This document shows, in pieces, positions 12,152 through 24,600 of a stretch of 64,000 bases of DNA (position 1 is its first letter; each line of letters opens with the position of its first letter). The notes beneath the pieces were generated by a model. It ran no database searches, was not told where the DNA came from, and was given only the letters and a program-made list of their open reading frames with translations. Source of the stretch: Acanthococcus lagerstroemiae (Eukaryota > Arthropoda > Insecta > Hemiptera > Eriococcidae); the NCBI GenBank assembly GCA_031841125.1, contig CM063106.1, forward strand, positions 45,063,806 through 45,127,805, read 5' to 3'. The position numbers were made by a program, and so were the translations under genes.

Positions 12152-12272
12152 CTGTACCTTATGTGAAATTAAAGTTAAAGTTTCACAGAATTCCATTAAT
12201 ATAATTGAAATTGATGACAATGATGAATTAATATCACAATTTCCATCAGAAGAGAACTGTACTGTCCCATGA
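12152..12272 (+). other. Possible terminal exon downstream of the THAP fragment
   Basis: A strong acceptor (TTTTTGTCTTTTTCTATAG) precedes a 40-codon open stretch rich in I, D and E that ends TGA and is followed within 10 bp by AATAAA (12278-12283). It may be the last exon of the THAP-bearing locus. No family is recognised and the link is inference. Confidence 0.3.
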
Positions 12273-12547
12273 ATGTAAATAAACAAAATCTGGCGCGTGG
12301 CAACAGGCAACACTGAAGATTTTCCCGTGATATCGACTTGAGAAAAGTTTGTTTTCGTTATATCAGTTCCAATGGCTGGCTCAATTTTAAAAACTGACCC
12401 AAAAAATGTGAGTTCTACCTTAAAAATGTTCTGGATGGTGAATTGGCTCGCAAGTACCGTTGAAACTTGCCTGAAGACGATTAAACTTTCTGGGTAAGTA
12501 ACCGAGTTCATACATAATTACTCGATTACATTTTTGAATGCTAATGA

Positions 12548-12768
12548 CCCGATGCGCAATCAGTTACCCATTTGTTATCTTCAGGTTACCCTCAGATTAC
12601 GCTTGTCCCCCTTTAGTTACCCGGGTAACTGGTGGGATACTACGTAATTAGTTACTCTCTGGTTACCCGCGCCGAAAAGTTACCTCCGTTTGTTGCCCTC
12701 CGTTACCCTCAGATTACCCTTATTCCCCTTTAGTTACCCGGGTAACTGGTGGAATTTTGCGCATCGGG
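12548..12768. mobile_element. Short TIR element, CCGATGCGCAA family, dimeric copy
   Basis: It has the same outer ends as the copy at 59261 (CCCGATGCGCAA to TTGCGCATCGGG), but the body is roughly doubled: the CCCGGGTAACTGGTGGGA block occurs twice and the two halves meet near 12634-12655 at GATACTACGTAATTAGTTAC instead of a full terminus. Confidence 0.8.
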
Positions 12769-12919
12769 GATTAAATTTTACCTTGAGAATCACTATAGAA
12801 GTGGATGTATGCGTCCACTGTTTGCCTATCGCAATGGCAAGTGTAATTTTTGTTGCCACTATATGAAGGACCAATGTTTCACCATTCAATAGAAACTTGA
12901 TTATTCATAGGTTCAGAAT

Positions 12920-13135
12920 TCAAATTACCTATCAACCTACAAGATAATGGACGTCGGTCGGTAGGTAAAAGATCTTACCGACCGACGTTGATTATTTGAT
13001 AGGTCGTCAGGTAAATTCGGATCTGTACCTATAAACCTACGAAGGGATATCGTCGGTCTGTAGGTTCATCGACTCGAGAAAAAATTACGTCCAATTTACC
13101 TACAGACCGACGATACCCGATCGTAGGTTCATAAT
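12920..13135. repeat. Twin long hairpins in tandem
   Basis: First palindrome: GACGTCGGTCGGTA pairs with TACCGACCGACGTT (about 12949-12988) inside outer arms TTACCTATC / GATAGG...AGGTAA. Second: CGTCGGTCTGTAGGT pairs with ACCTACAGACCGACG across a ~33-nt loop, with outer arms AACCTACG / CGTAGGTT. The two hairpins share their core words, so they are duplicates of one fold-back unit. Confidence 0.8.
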
Positions 13136-13150
13136 TTTTCGGGACAAAAA

Positions 13151-13567
13151 ATTTTCGGAGAGCTTCGGCGTCGGTGCTGGTGCTAATTATCCAACTTTTC
13201 GTGACGAATTCGAATCTGTTGACAAAATTGAGCTAGAGTCATTATCAGACTCATTTTGACCACATGTTCGACTGTAACTCGGGAACGGAGCGTCAGCGTC
13301 CAAATTGAACACCGAATTCGAACTCAGCGTGAAAAATGGAGTTGACAACAGTCTTTAAATCAAAATTTTTGGTTTTTTCGAATTTTGAAAATTTCTCCAT
13401 AAAAGTTTTCGGAAAGCTTCGGCGTCGGCGCTGGTGCTAATTACTCAATTTTTCGAGACGAATTCAAATCCGTCGTCAAAATTGAGCTAGAACCATGTTT
13501 TGACCTAAATTGACCACATTTTGGAGTGTATCTCGGAAACGGAGCGTCACCGCCAAATTTGAATATC
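13151..13567. repeat. 254-bp tandem repeat, about 1.6 units
   Basis: TTTTCGGAGAGCTTCGGCGT at 13152 recurs as TTTTCGGAAAGCTTCGGCGT at 13406, followed in both by GCTGGTGCTAATTA, GACGAATTC, AAAATTGAGCTAGA and CGGAACGGAGCGTCA-like words. The second unit is cut by the MITE at 13568. Confidence 0.85.
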
Positions 13568-13788
13568 GAGTAGGCTAGTTGGGAAAATCCAACAAGTCAA
13601 CAAGTTTAAAAGGTTCTTTTTTTACCTTTGATTCTTGAGAATTGAGTTGAGAAGTTGGGAATATCCAACAAGTCAAGACGTTTTTGTACTTTTGCTTTGA
13701 TACTTGGGAATTTTAAGTTGAGTCAGTTGGGATTTTCACAGATTTACCCCCCCCCCTCCCCCAGAAAAAAGTCTTTGGTACGTCCCTG
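13568..13788 (-). mobile_element. hAT MITE, CAGGGACGTACCGA family, 5'-truncated in this orientation
   Basis: Reverse orientation: it ends GGTACGTCCCTG at 13788 and contains the inverse of the family's internal repeats (TTGAGTTGAGAAGTTGGGA, TTGATACTTGGGAATTTTAA). The other terminus is missing, replaced by the 254-bp repeat region. Confidence 0.8.
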
Positions 13789-15751
13789 CAAAGAAATAGA
13801 AATGAAAAAGTTTACCGATCGCTGATCGGTTACTCATATGCACGAGAAAAGCCTACTAAAAACACATCTGCAGAAAATTACCAGTCTTAACAAGTGGAGA
13901 GAGGGCTCCATCAAGCTTGAGTCCTCGGGGCCTGAAAATCGTACTCACGAATGCAACCAAGTTTATCAAAATTGAGGATTTTGTTGCACTATTTCGAGTC
14001 GTCGAGTTGCTCGTGCGAATATTTTGATTGGACATTAGACGAATTCGCCATCATTTGTCGACAAGAGTAATAATAAATCTTGTAAGTAGAACCCAGCGAG
14101 CATAACAAGCGGGGAATCAGCCTGTCGACATAATTCTGGCACGTTCGTTGCATTTATGACTTTCGCAACCCATAAATACGACTAACCGGTTCGACTTGTT
14201 CCGAACTCATCTCTCATACTTAATTGCATAATATGACCAAAATTCGTAATTTTAAGTTGATATATATTCGTAGAGGTTACATCTATGTATTTAATATAGA
14301 TCGCGATTGTTTTTCGGGGGGTGGGGGACGACTAACGCGATGACGAGCTCGACCGTCGTGTCTCATTACCATGAAACGCTCACGCGGAGTCGCGATTTGA
14401 GACCACGCGACACGGCGACAGGCTCTTCATTTAGCCATGACAGTGCTGTTCGGTGAACCACTTCTTTTGCAATCCGGGGAAGCAAACCCAGATTACAGAA
14501 AGGCGTTTCTGAGAAACGAAAGAACTAATTATTCTGATTCATAATGTACTGCTACGTAATAAATAAGAGTGCAGTGGTTGCGACTACCGAATAGTTTTGA
14601 CTTCGGAGTAAAATTGAAAAATACGTCTGTGATGTTGCGATGCCACCAAAATGTCTTCTATTATGCAGGCCTGACGAGAGCAGAGGGCATCCGGAAACCT
14701 GTGTCCTAGGGCCGCCTTCAAGGGGCCTGAGCGTTCTGAAAATTTTTGGTTTTCAAAACTAATCATCAAAGTTGAAAACAAATATAAATTTTAAACCAAC
14801 GACGTCTGAAAATAGGACAGAAATAGCATTTTTTTTTTTATAGAATTTGATAATAAGTAATATTTTTTCGATTCTCTTGTACCTGGGAAAGGATAACAAG
14901 GACTCAACAACAGTTTGGCCTCCGGACTAGATTTTTTCTCCATGACCCTGCCTCTATAGGCAGTGTAGTCCAGCAGAATTAGGGCAAAGGAAGATACTCA
15001 CGTACAAAAGTCAATTAAATTTCTAGGAAAATCACTTTTTCCCCCAGAGCCAACTTTAGAATTTCAAATCAGGAGCGTATCAAAGAAAATTTCAGGCATT
15101 TTTTGAATTGCTGATTTCGTATATTATTAGAGTTTTGATGTAGCCTTGATTTGTGCCTCAAGGTCGAATTTCCATCTATCTGATAAACAAAATTGACTAG
15201 GATAGAAAACTTGAGCCAAGTGATTATTGAAATGCGGATTTTTAAGTCCTAAATTTGACTTTTGCCCCCCCCCCCCAAGAAGAACAAGAATAATAAATGA
15301 AACTGATGGTTATATATTTGGAAATGGGCAAAATTGAGATGACTTTGAAAGGAAACAAAGCATCGAAATAAGGGTTTCTTTCATCGCTCACTTCGAGTAT
15401 CGCACTTAGTATACCGTATTATACATTCTGCAGCTATGGTCCTATTCAGGGTCATAAAATTCAAATTTCGAGATGAAAAATTGCTACTTTTTTAAAACTT
15501 GAAATCATTTCCACTGGGCATTGTTAGAAGGCTGGGAAAGAGGACATAATCGAGTTGACTCTGAAAATTAAAGTATCAAAGTACAAGCGGAATACAAAAC
15601 TGAATTCCCTTCCTCTCCCCTCTACAGTACAGTGGGTCAAAAGACGAATTGGGATCAGTGTAATTGCATTGAATTTATTTGAGACATCAAAAGAACTGTC
15701 AAATAGAGGGGTTCTTAATTGCTGGCTTCGAACATTAAATCGATGGTGACA
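13789..15751. other. Intergenic DNA
   Basis: Nothing recognised except a C run near 15267. The short frames are not protein-like. Confidence 0.5.
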
Positions 15752-16064
15752 TGCGACGTACCGAAGGGTTTTTCCTGGGGGGGAGGGAAATTGTGAAAGT
15801 CCCACCAACTGACTCAACTCAAAATTCCCCAGTATTAAAGCAAAAATAGAAAAACTTTTTGACTTGTTGGATTTCCCCCACTTCTCAACTGAATTCTCAA
15901 GTATCAAAGAAAGAAAGAAAAAAAAACAAACTCTTAAACTTGTTAGATTTTCTCAACTAGCCTGACTAAAATGGTAAATGTTCCCAACTACTGAGTGAAA
16001 AATTCCTACAGGGGCGGAGGAGGAGGGGGTAAGTTGCCCCCTGCTACCTATCGGGTCGTCCCTG
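15752..16064 (+). mobile_element. hAT MITE, CAGGGACGTACCGA family, worn ends
   Basis: GCGACGTACCGA at the left, GGGTCGTCCCTG at the right, with the same internal repeats and G-runs as the 10607 copy. The flanks do not show a convincing duplication. Confidence 0.82.
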
Positions 16065-17979
16065 ATGCCTAAGTGACATTTTACTAATTTTGTAGGAGAG
16101 CAATTTGAAAATTCAACCAGCTTCCGCTCAGTGTCCTGTACTCCATTTTATTCATGTGACTCCTCAAATAGGAGGAATAAGACTTGCTGACTTTTCAGTA
16201 TGTGCCAGTAAAAAAAAAAAAAAACTTGGATGGCACTCTATAGCCCTTCCATTAAAATTACGACGCTCTTGGTATATTATTTGGCGCGAATAATTATTTC
16301 ACTTGATACATATGTCCAGAATTTCAAGCGCACTTAGCTCATTTGGCATGATGAAAATTGTACCTAATACAAATTGGAATTAAGTACACTTGTTTGCTAA
16401 GCCAAATGTGTCTCAAATGCCATGTAAAACCGTATCCATTCATTTACATCTGTGCACAACCAATACAGTTTTCGATGCACTTGACACATTTGAGTACCGC
16501 TGCCTGGGAGTGAAATGGTGAACTATTTCGTTCTGTTATCAATGCAGACTGATAGTCTGCCTGCTTACCTCCTTATTTCTGTATCCAACTCATTTTAAAC
16601 TAAATGTCACTGAGGGATTTTGTGCATGGCGCCATCTAAATTTCCTATCTGACCTGACTTCACTGTTATTCTTCATTATTTTTCGACTGTGTAGTCGAGT
16701 TAATGTTACGCAGGCATTACAGGAGATCATTGAATATTTGAAATTTTCTTAATATCACATGGTTCTGTGATTAGCGCGGTTACTAATTACCACTGAGCCA
16801 ATTCCCTACCTCTCCCTCCACTTTTCTCTGAAGTTTCTGTTTTCTTCTTTTCTCAATCCTGAAAACCACCCTTTAGACTTCGTGTTTTTGAGTAACAACT
16901 TTGGTTCTTAGAATTTTTAGAATTTAATTTTGATATGAGTGTGGTTGCATGGGGGCCAGAGGGTCCACCCTAAAAATGGAGGGTAAGGAAATTAGAAAGT
17001 TTTTGCCAATCTTTTGATTTACTCTGCGCCTATGGTTGTAAATTGAAATTTGTGGCTCCTGGAAGGAAGAGGGGGTTCAAAAAATTTCGTAATATACAGC
17101 AGAGGTACTGTTTCATATATTTAAAGGGTCACTGAATTCCTTTTTGGTAACGGTTGGACCATAATTAGTAAATTGTGGTATCTATGAGAATAAGTTTAAA
17201 ACTTCCATTTTCAGGACCACAATTTCAAATTTACAGCCGAATCAATATCAAAATCAAATTCCGTGAGCTTAAAATCTTTTTAGTCGGAACCTGGATTTGA
17301 GGACTCTTGCTATAATATTCAAAAGTTGTACTAAAAAGTAATTTCGATACTAAAAAAAACAACAGAAAACACTAAGTTCAAAGTTTGATGTGTAAAGGTA
17401 AGGGGGAGAGAGGTTGAAAAATTCCAAAGATCGGAAAGGGATCCTGGGGTGATTTGATTCCTTTCCTTCGCTAAAACCGATGAGATCAAAAAAAAATGTG
17501 GGAAAATCTTGTTTCCCACCATAAGCACAATTTTCAACCTCTTATTTAAGAGTCACCCACCAGAAAGTGAGAAAATTAAAGTGGCATTTCTTTTTTTCGT
17601 AGACTTTAATACTCAGTTTCTGTAGTAGAAAATATTCAACAAGTTTACGAATCAGGAGCATCAAAATTTAGGTAGGGAGATAACTTTGCGCTGATATCCA
17701 CGCGATTATGGACAAAACAGCTTCAAAAATTTTCTTTTCTACAGAATTTTAGAAAATTGCCCTATCACATGCGCGTATTATGACTACGACGTGACACCTA
17801 AATCGTGTTTAGAGGATCGAAACTGTACCAGTATTGCCATTTGTTGTGCTGAGAAACGTAAAAGGCTTATCTTTTTGCATCAGTCTGATCGCGACAATGG
17901 ACTGAAATCCGGGTAACAGAAATGTACGTCGTCTCTCCTGAAAATGTAAAGTCATTGACATTAAACTGAACTTTTTAAC
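16065..17979. other. Intergenic DNA
   Basis: AT-rich with an A14 run near 16211; no coding or TIR structure recognised. Confidence 0.5.
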
Positions 17980-19334
17980 ATACGTGGCAGTGCAGGGAAT
18001 AAAGTCCCATTTTATTGGTATGGAGTTATATGACTACCAGCGTATACTAGATAAAATTTCTGACGAAATGAGACCTTGCGGAATTGTCCAACTCCAAAAT
18101 TCGCCGAGATATGGCTGTTTAAAGTTGAAATTTCAAAAAACCAGTTTTTGAGAAAAATGCAATTTGAAAAAGTTTTAAAAAAACGAAAAATTACAAATTC
18201 AAAATGGCATATCTTTGAGATAAATAAAACTACAGAGCTCCGCGAGGTCTCATTTTGTCGGAAATTTTATAAAGAATTTCGTCGACAAAATGGGACCTTC
18301 TCACAAAACTCAAAATGAAAGGGTTAATTTCCAGCAATAACAAAACAGAGTTGGATGAGGGCAAAACAGAGAGGAGATGGGTTCACGTATTCGACTGTAA
18401 TGGAAGTACGAAGGCAGGCAGAAAAAAAAATCTTAGTAAACTGATGACGAGTATCTACACTGCAGAGCACATAGCTGAAGGAATGTGGGGTGGAGCATCG
18501 AGTGTGTCGGGGGGGGGGCGTTACAGTTTTAGCTCAAGTATACCCATGGCTGTAAGAAAAATATCGTTTTCCATTCCAAGCATTGCAAAGTAATCGGCTG
18601 CAGATTGCAGCTGCGCAGCAAAGATCAAGATTAATGAGCCCATATGGCTAGAAAAAAATAATAATAATTTCCATGGAAATGTTCTCCCGGAGGCGGTGGC
18701 GGTGGCGGATTCTACTTTCTTAGTATATAGAGAGATTTCCATGGAAATGTTGACCACTCTGAACTGAATAATTGTGACCACGAAGAGCATGAATACCGTA
18801 TACGCACAACTGAACTGAACTGAACTGTGAACTAAACTGGAATCAAATTCAGTGTCAGTTGGAATTGGACGCTGTTAAACAAAATGCTCCCAAGCGACAT
18901 TTGTTGACAAAATGAATCAGTATTGTTAGAAAGAAAGTAAAAAAGTCGAATTTTTTAAAATTGGGTCCCCAATACAAAAATGTGTATCCACGTTGAAAAA
19001 AGCTTATCAGTAAACGCCATGTCCGTAAACCGGCATTATTCATGACTTTTAATGTTACGTTTTCTCAAAAAACACATTTCATCGCTTGGGAGCTTTTTGT
19101 TCAACGTCCAATCGGTGTCGGTCGGAAAAACGTGACATCGATTTGAGGATGAGGGCCAGCCAATAGACATATCCATGTCAAAATGGATAACGCTATTCGA
19201 AAAAGGAGGCTTTATTTTACTGAAATCATTACGAATCCCGATTTCGACAGTTTTAATCTTGATTCACAAGAATCACCGTATCAAAAGAACTAGGATCGAC
19301 AGAGTGGGACCTTATTCACTGCACTGCCACGTAT
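17980..19334. mobile_element. TIR element, 1.36 kb, with a nested insertion
   Basis: ATACGTGGCAGTGCAGGGAA (17980) is matched by the inverse ending CACTGCCACGTAT (19334); about 32 bp with three mismatches, including AAGTCCCA/TGGGACC. The interior is low-complexity and carries the smaller element 18864-19112. No transposase is seen. Confidence 0.75.
18864..19112 (+). mobile_element. Short TIR element (TTGGACGCTGTTAA family), copy 1
   Basis: Ends ATTGGACGCTGTTAAACAAA and the inverse TTGTTCAACGTCCAAT. The core (CAAAAATGTGTATCCACG, AAAAGCTTATCAGTAAACGC) is shared with the inverted copy at 49513-49764. Confidence 0.85.
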
Positions 19335-20704
19335 ACTTTCAATCTTTCTGACCTTTTTATTGGGGAAAGATAACTTGAAACAAAACTAAAAAAATATAAC
19401 AGGTATTGAGACAAAATATGGTAACTGAGGTCGGATTGGGTACAGGAAATCCTGAGAAAATTCCCGATGGGCTGGTCGGGTAAGTGGGCTGGTTGGTCGT
19501 TATGCCCACCCGGGAAAAGCCCTCATCCTTGCCCTGGGCCGGTGTCAGCTATATAACCCCGGTAAGTTTTTGAGACCCAGTCGTGCCTGATGGTAACATC
19601 CACGACGAAGGACACCTCCCTATGCTTTTTCTATTCAAAAGATAGTAACTGTCCCGTCTGATGAATTGCATTGCTGAAATTTGTGGTAGATATTATTGTG
19701 TAACCTAAAATATCCCCCCCCCTGCCACACACACGCACACAAAAAAAGAAGCAATAATAAATAAATAAAGATAGAAAAATTAGGGTTAAAAGTTTGCTGG
19801 TAACAAAATACATATTTTCAGTTTCTGGAGAATGACTCTTAAAGTACTTCGGGACCAGTTACGAAGAGAATGGGCGCGTTTTCTTCAACGTCACGAATGC
19901 GCTTATCACGCTTCTCATGACGTCACAAAGTGAGTTATTGCTTGCAAAAATACCAGTCTTTGTTCTAACGAACGTATCGATTCCCGTAAGAAAGATCAAT
20001 ATGTTACCACCTGAAAATAAAGAAATTTGTAAGAAACCAAAGGTAGGGGGAGAGGGGGATGTTATGGACACTAAATCACTCTTTGATGTTTTTTTTTTCT
20101 TCGCCAATTTGATTATGTAGTAGGTAATCTGGAAAAAAATCATGCGTACAGAGTATATGTCATAAGCACTGACTTTTCAAAATTTACATGGGTGCGTACT
20201 GACTGCTGTTTCCCCTTTATCTTCATCCCTCTGGCTCCCTCCCCCAAAAGGCAATATGGGTGTCACAATGCAGGATTTTCCAGCTAATTACATTCAGCGG
20301 AATTTCCATGCATTTACAAACATCATGAAAAATGATTTTATAAAAATACATTTGGATAAACTGAAAGCATAAAAGAACATCAAAGTAGAATACGAGTGCA
20401 TTATCTTTAATTTTGAAACAAACCAAAAAATATTGCTTATAATTATTACTTTATAAGGATAATAATATGTACCTAGGAATATCTTGAATTTGACATTTTT
20501 TTCCTCAATATTTTTCTACTTTTTTTTTTCTGAATGTGGGTGATTTTACCCACGTTTTTTTTTACATGGGTGATCACTCGCCCACACTCACGTAGGTCAG
20601 CGCGATTTTTTGGCATGTCGCAGTCATCATGAAAGCTATTAGGAACCGAGTTATTTTTTCACCTTTTGGAAACTTTATTTCTCTGTCCAGAACAGTGGTG
20701 GTGG

Positions 20705-20999
20705 CAGAGCCGTATTTTCCAAAAGGCTGATAAGGCTGCAGCCTCGGCGCAAAATTTTTGAAAAAAAAAGAAGAAAAAAATAGGAAAAGAAAAAATGAGG
20801 AAAAAGAAATTAGAGGAAAAATTCACTATTCGATGAAATAATTTATTTAGTTGCGATCCATCCATGTAATTGACAAAGCAAGTTTGCTGGAATATCTATG
20901 TTATCTACAGTCATTGCGAGCGAAGCGAGCAGACATTTTTTGAGCGCGGCGCAAATTTTTCATTAACCTTAAGCGCAAAATACCCTAAGTCCGCCTCTG
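20705..20999. mobile_element. hAT MITE with perfect 8-bp duplication
   Basis: It starts CAGAGCCGTATTTTCC and ends CCTAAGTCCGCCTCTG, flanked by GGTGGTGG on both sides (20697-20704 and 21000-21007). 295 bp, A-rich, non-coding. Only the outer bases of the two ends match, so the left end has diverged. Confidence 0.88.
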
Positions 21000-21359
21000 G
21001 GTGGTGGATGATATGGACATCTGAATTTGTCACGTTTTTTGTTGTAGAAGTTAAAATGGGTTTGTACTACAAAACGTATAATTTTATAAACAAGAAATAG
21101 AAATAATTAAGACAATCTGTATGTGATTGGCATGCACTTTAAATAATAGCAAATCTCGACCATAGTTACTCGGCTCTTTAGTCTCTTAATTATATGATCA
21201 AAATTAAATCTAGAAATATCTTTCACATCTGGATACTTGAATATATATCCAGTAATTCATTTTTACTGCAAGTAGGTCGTAGAAATGTTCCCACAAATTT
21301 CCCCTTCCGAACACTCCAAATCTGGCCAATAAAATGCCTAGATCTTCCTCCTTGTTGAG

Positions 21360-21690
21360 TCAGTGGATATGTGACGATTACCTAATCATGAATTGAGACT
21401 GTGCGGCCATCTCCATTCAAATCTTCTGTGCGCTTCAATTCCAGGCTCACTTGCTATTTCGGCTTCAGGGTCTCTTTTTCTAATTTTCGCTCCACCCGAG
21501 TTCTAGAATCCGCCCTTTCGAGCATTACTTCAGAGACGTCGGGGAGGCTGTTAGGGCTGTCTTAGCTCTCTTCCCTTCTGGCCGAAAACCGGCCTAGGTC
21601 GAAAATTCTGGCGAGTTGCTACGTAGGCTCGTACCCGGGACCACCGGATTCTAAGACCAACGCGCTATCCACTCGGCCAACCAGACCTCT
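21360..21690 (-). mobile_element. tRNA-derived SINE
   Basis: On the minus strand TGGCCGAGTGG (21679-21669) is an RNA polymerase III A box of the Leu/Ser tRNA type, and GGGTACGAGCC (21636-21626) is a B box at tRNA spacing. The anticodon-like loop and the missing 3' acceptor pairing show it is not a working tRNA. The body runs left to about 21360; the tail and duplications are not defined. Confidence 0.65.
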
Positions 21691-22630
21691 ACCGCTTCAA
21701 GGTTTGTGGGCTTCGGCCTATCTGGATTTACGTATTCTTCTATTGTTTTCGCCATTTTATTCTCATCAATGGTGTCTCTGCATTTGGATCCATCGTTTCG
21801 CTTATATAAACAAGGCATTCTGCAATCTAAAGCACAGAAAGGAACGTTATCCCTAAAATCGCCATTTCCATAAACTCCACCTTGAGATGTGTCCGAAACA
21901 TCCTCTACCCTTCATTTCTCTTGCAAATGTTTCTACTGAACGATACTTACCGCAGAAGATCGATTTCAGAGTATAAAATTGAAGTTTGTAGAATAAGGAA
22001 TTTGAGAGAATTTGTCTGTATGCACATCTGGAATTCATGTCCAAGTCAACCGATTCTCACAAATAAGAAATTCAGAGTATTTTCGGAGATTACAAAATAT
22101 TTTATTTTGATCGGGTAAATTGCACACTCGACCTGATTTTTTTGCCACGGTTGGCACTAACAGTAGTCACATCATATATTTTTTGCAGACTCGCCACCTC
22201 ACTGTATTTAGGGTACTATTGCCTGTCCATAACATCCTCCCTCTCCCCTACGTATTTTTATTCCTGAAGGTTCTGAGTACTTGCTAATAAACTTCTGGTT
22301 TCTAACAAATATCTTGCTCTCAGGTAAGGTGTAACGTAATGATCTTTGCTCCATCCGTTTTTCTTACGGGAGTCGATACGTTCGTTAGAACAAAGACGGG
22401 TATTTTTGCAAACAGTATCATGCAATAACTCACTCCGTGACGTCACTGGAAAACGCGCCCATTGTAATGCACCTTTCCAGTACAAATCAAGTCAGGATCA
22501 TTTTCTGTTTAAAAAAATTTTCAATAATATTAAGCAAAAATTCAATGGGGGGGGAAGGGAGGTCACCGCCGGGGAAGGTGAATCTACTCCGGAATTCTTG
22601 GGTAATATTAGTATGTTGTCTTGGGAGCTA

Positions 22631-22838
22631 TAGTCCGTTCCAGATAAGAGTATCAAAAACTCTGAGACAGACCACAGACTAATACGTTCACGAGTTCAAT
22701 TTTGCAACCAGTCACGTGTCACTTCCTGAGAACGTGCGCTGCGTCTTTAACGCGTTCAGTGTGAATTTCTTACTTCCCTTTTCCCCTGTGATGCTGCCAC
22801 GTCTGTGGGTTTTTGATACTCTTATCTGGAACGGACTA
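22631..22838. mobile_element. TA MITE, AGTCCGTTCC ends (GATAAGAG subtype)
   Basis: TAGTCCGTTCCAGATAAGAG (about 29 bp, running into TATCAAAAA) is inverted at the right end, flanked by TA (22629-22630 and 22839-22840). 208 bp, non-coding. It shares its outermost bases with 53595-53927 but not its interior. Confidence 0.9.
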
Positions 22839-24229
22839 TAGTCTTAAAAATTTGGGGGGGGGGAAAATGTTATAACAAACTTGTATAATATATTTGCAAC
22901 TTTTTAAGCATTTAATTCGATTGTGCTGCCTCGATAGCGACGAACAAGTTTCGATACTCTCTAAACTTGTGCAGGTCGGTTAGCGAGAGAATTTTTTGAC
23001 CCGTTGAAAACTGCTCGCATATATAACATGGTTCGCGCCCGACTATCCGACCGTAAAGTAAGATAAAACAGGCCACAATTTCGTTAAATTTGCGAAATCC
23101 GACACTGTAGAAAATTAAATTTACTTCGTTAAGTTGTATCTAAATGCAAATGTCTTGACTGTGCCACCACCCCTCGCCATTCTGCGTTTCGCTAAAATGT
23201 ATCTAAGTACGAGTAAAAGAAAGTTTACTTAATGCAGACTCGTACATATAGGTACGTGTCTAATTCGTAAACGCATTTATACGAAAGTTAGCAACTCCAG
23301 ACGATCGACGATACAAATACAAATGAACGATCGAAGTGACCTTTTGTGCTGGCTCGTCCCCCCGGTAAACAGAAACACTATGTGATAAAATAGGTCGTCG
23401 GGTGTATAATACCCGTATTGTAACTTTTCGTTTGTTAATTTACACGTATTAGACGATATTAATAGTCTGGAATGTAAAAAACACTTTCCGCGGCTGATGC
23501 GAATATATTAACCCAATTATTAGGAATTTTCGCCAAACGATTGACACTGACTGACTTGCGAGTGTGGCAATACAGACCCCCATTTCAAACGCTATACATA
23601 AATTGTCACTAAATGCTGTGGGTAAGTAAAGCTGTATTATTTGTAGAGCAAAAATGCATTGGGAATATTCCACAACTTCTTACTAAGACCCATGGGAGGT
23701 TAGAAACTGAAATACAGATAGTAACCTAAATGGACATCCATTATGAGTACCTATATCACGAAAGAGGTTTTATGATTCACCGAGTTTGTTTTTGACGTTA
23801 TTCAAGCAGTTACCCTAATCCATGCAGTCCCACGAGTATGTAAATTACAATATTTCAAGGTTGTTTCCGGTGGATCCTCATTGGTAGGAGGTATGTAGTA
23901 TGTACTGCTGAATCGACCTCAAAAATGAGCTCAATAGCTCAAAACGTCCTTTTAAAAGCACTTGAAAATCAAAGCACACCTCCGATATAATGTCAAACTG
24001 ATAAAAGGGATGTATGATAAAATAAAAGCCAGAATAGGGACGGGCACGACGGGAGAATACTTCTACATAAAGAAAGGGGTTAAACAGGAGCGGAAATAGA
24101 GGGGGAAAGGGGGGTAATCCCCCGGTTTCAAAATTTGTCCCCCTAAATGAAAAATGTAAAACTATATACGAACTAGCTGACCGGCTTCACGGGTCATCTA
24201 GACCGTGGACTAAAGTATGAGTTGGTTAA
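22839..24229. other. Intergenic DNA
   Basis: A G run at about 22853. The 74-codon minus frame at 23449-23673 is hydrophobic but matches nothing I know. From 24171 the words GCTGACCGGCTTCACGGGTC may start the degraded repeat that continues to 25570. Confidence 0.45.
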
Positions 24230-24600
24230 AGTGAGCTGGCTAAAGTGAGTTTATTTATTCTTTTAGGTATCTCTCTATTTGTTCTGTCTTCAAACGATTT
24301 CAAATAGTCGAATTTGGAGATTTTTTCCATTTCAGTTCCTTGTATTGTGGTTTACAATCCCGTTCCACGTTGGATAATAGTTTTGTTTTACTTGTATTCA
24401 TTTCTGAACCCGCCTCCGTACATACCTTTGTCAATTTTTCTCCTATTTCCTGTAGCATCTGTATATTCTTGTCTATCAGTACACCATCGTCCGCGAATTG
24501 AGATGGTTCAGTTTTTCACCATTTATCTGTATCCCCATATTTTCCCATTCCGGGTTTCTAAATATTTCTACTAATACACAATTTAATAGGTACATAGAAA
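24230..24600 (-). pseudogene. Non-LTR retrotransposon RT fragment with FADD box
   Basis: The minus strand reads GIQINGEKLNHL, then after a one-base frameshift FADDGVLIDKNIQMLQEI and EMNTSKTKLLSN, followed by FDYLKSFEDRTNREI. These are RT motifs 4-6 of LINE-type elements. It is truncated at both sides and frameshifted, hence dead. Confidence 0.82.

Larger units (their letters stand above)
19869..22463. mobile_element. Long-TIR element, 2.6 kb, carrying nested insertions
   Basis: Left arm 19869-20075 and right arm about 22185-22463 are inverted homologues: AATGGGCGCGTTTTC, TGACGTCAC, GTGAGTTATTGC, TTTGTTCTAACGAACGTATC and GATGTTATGGACA all pair. The TIRs are thus 200-280 bp, unlike the short ends of hAT MITEs. 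A hAT MITE (20705-20999) and a tRNA-type SINE lie inside. No transposase is seen. Mutator-like elements have TIRs of this length, but no 9-bp duplication is visible. Confidence 0.75.

Noticed and set aside
21600..21690. Functional tRNA gene on the minus strand
   Set aside because: The A and B boxes are present but the acceptor stem does not pair and the B box deviates; a SINE head fits better.
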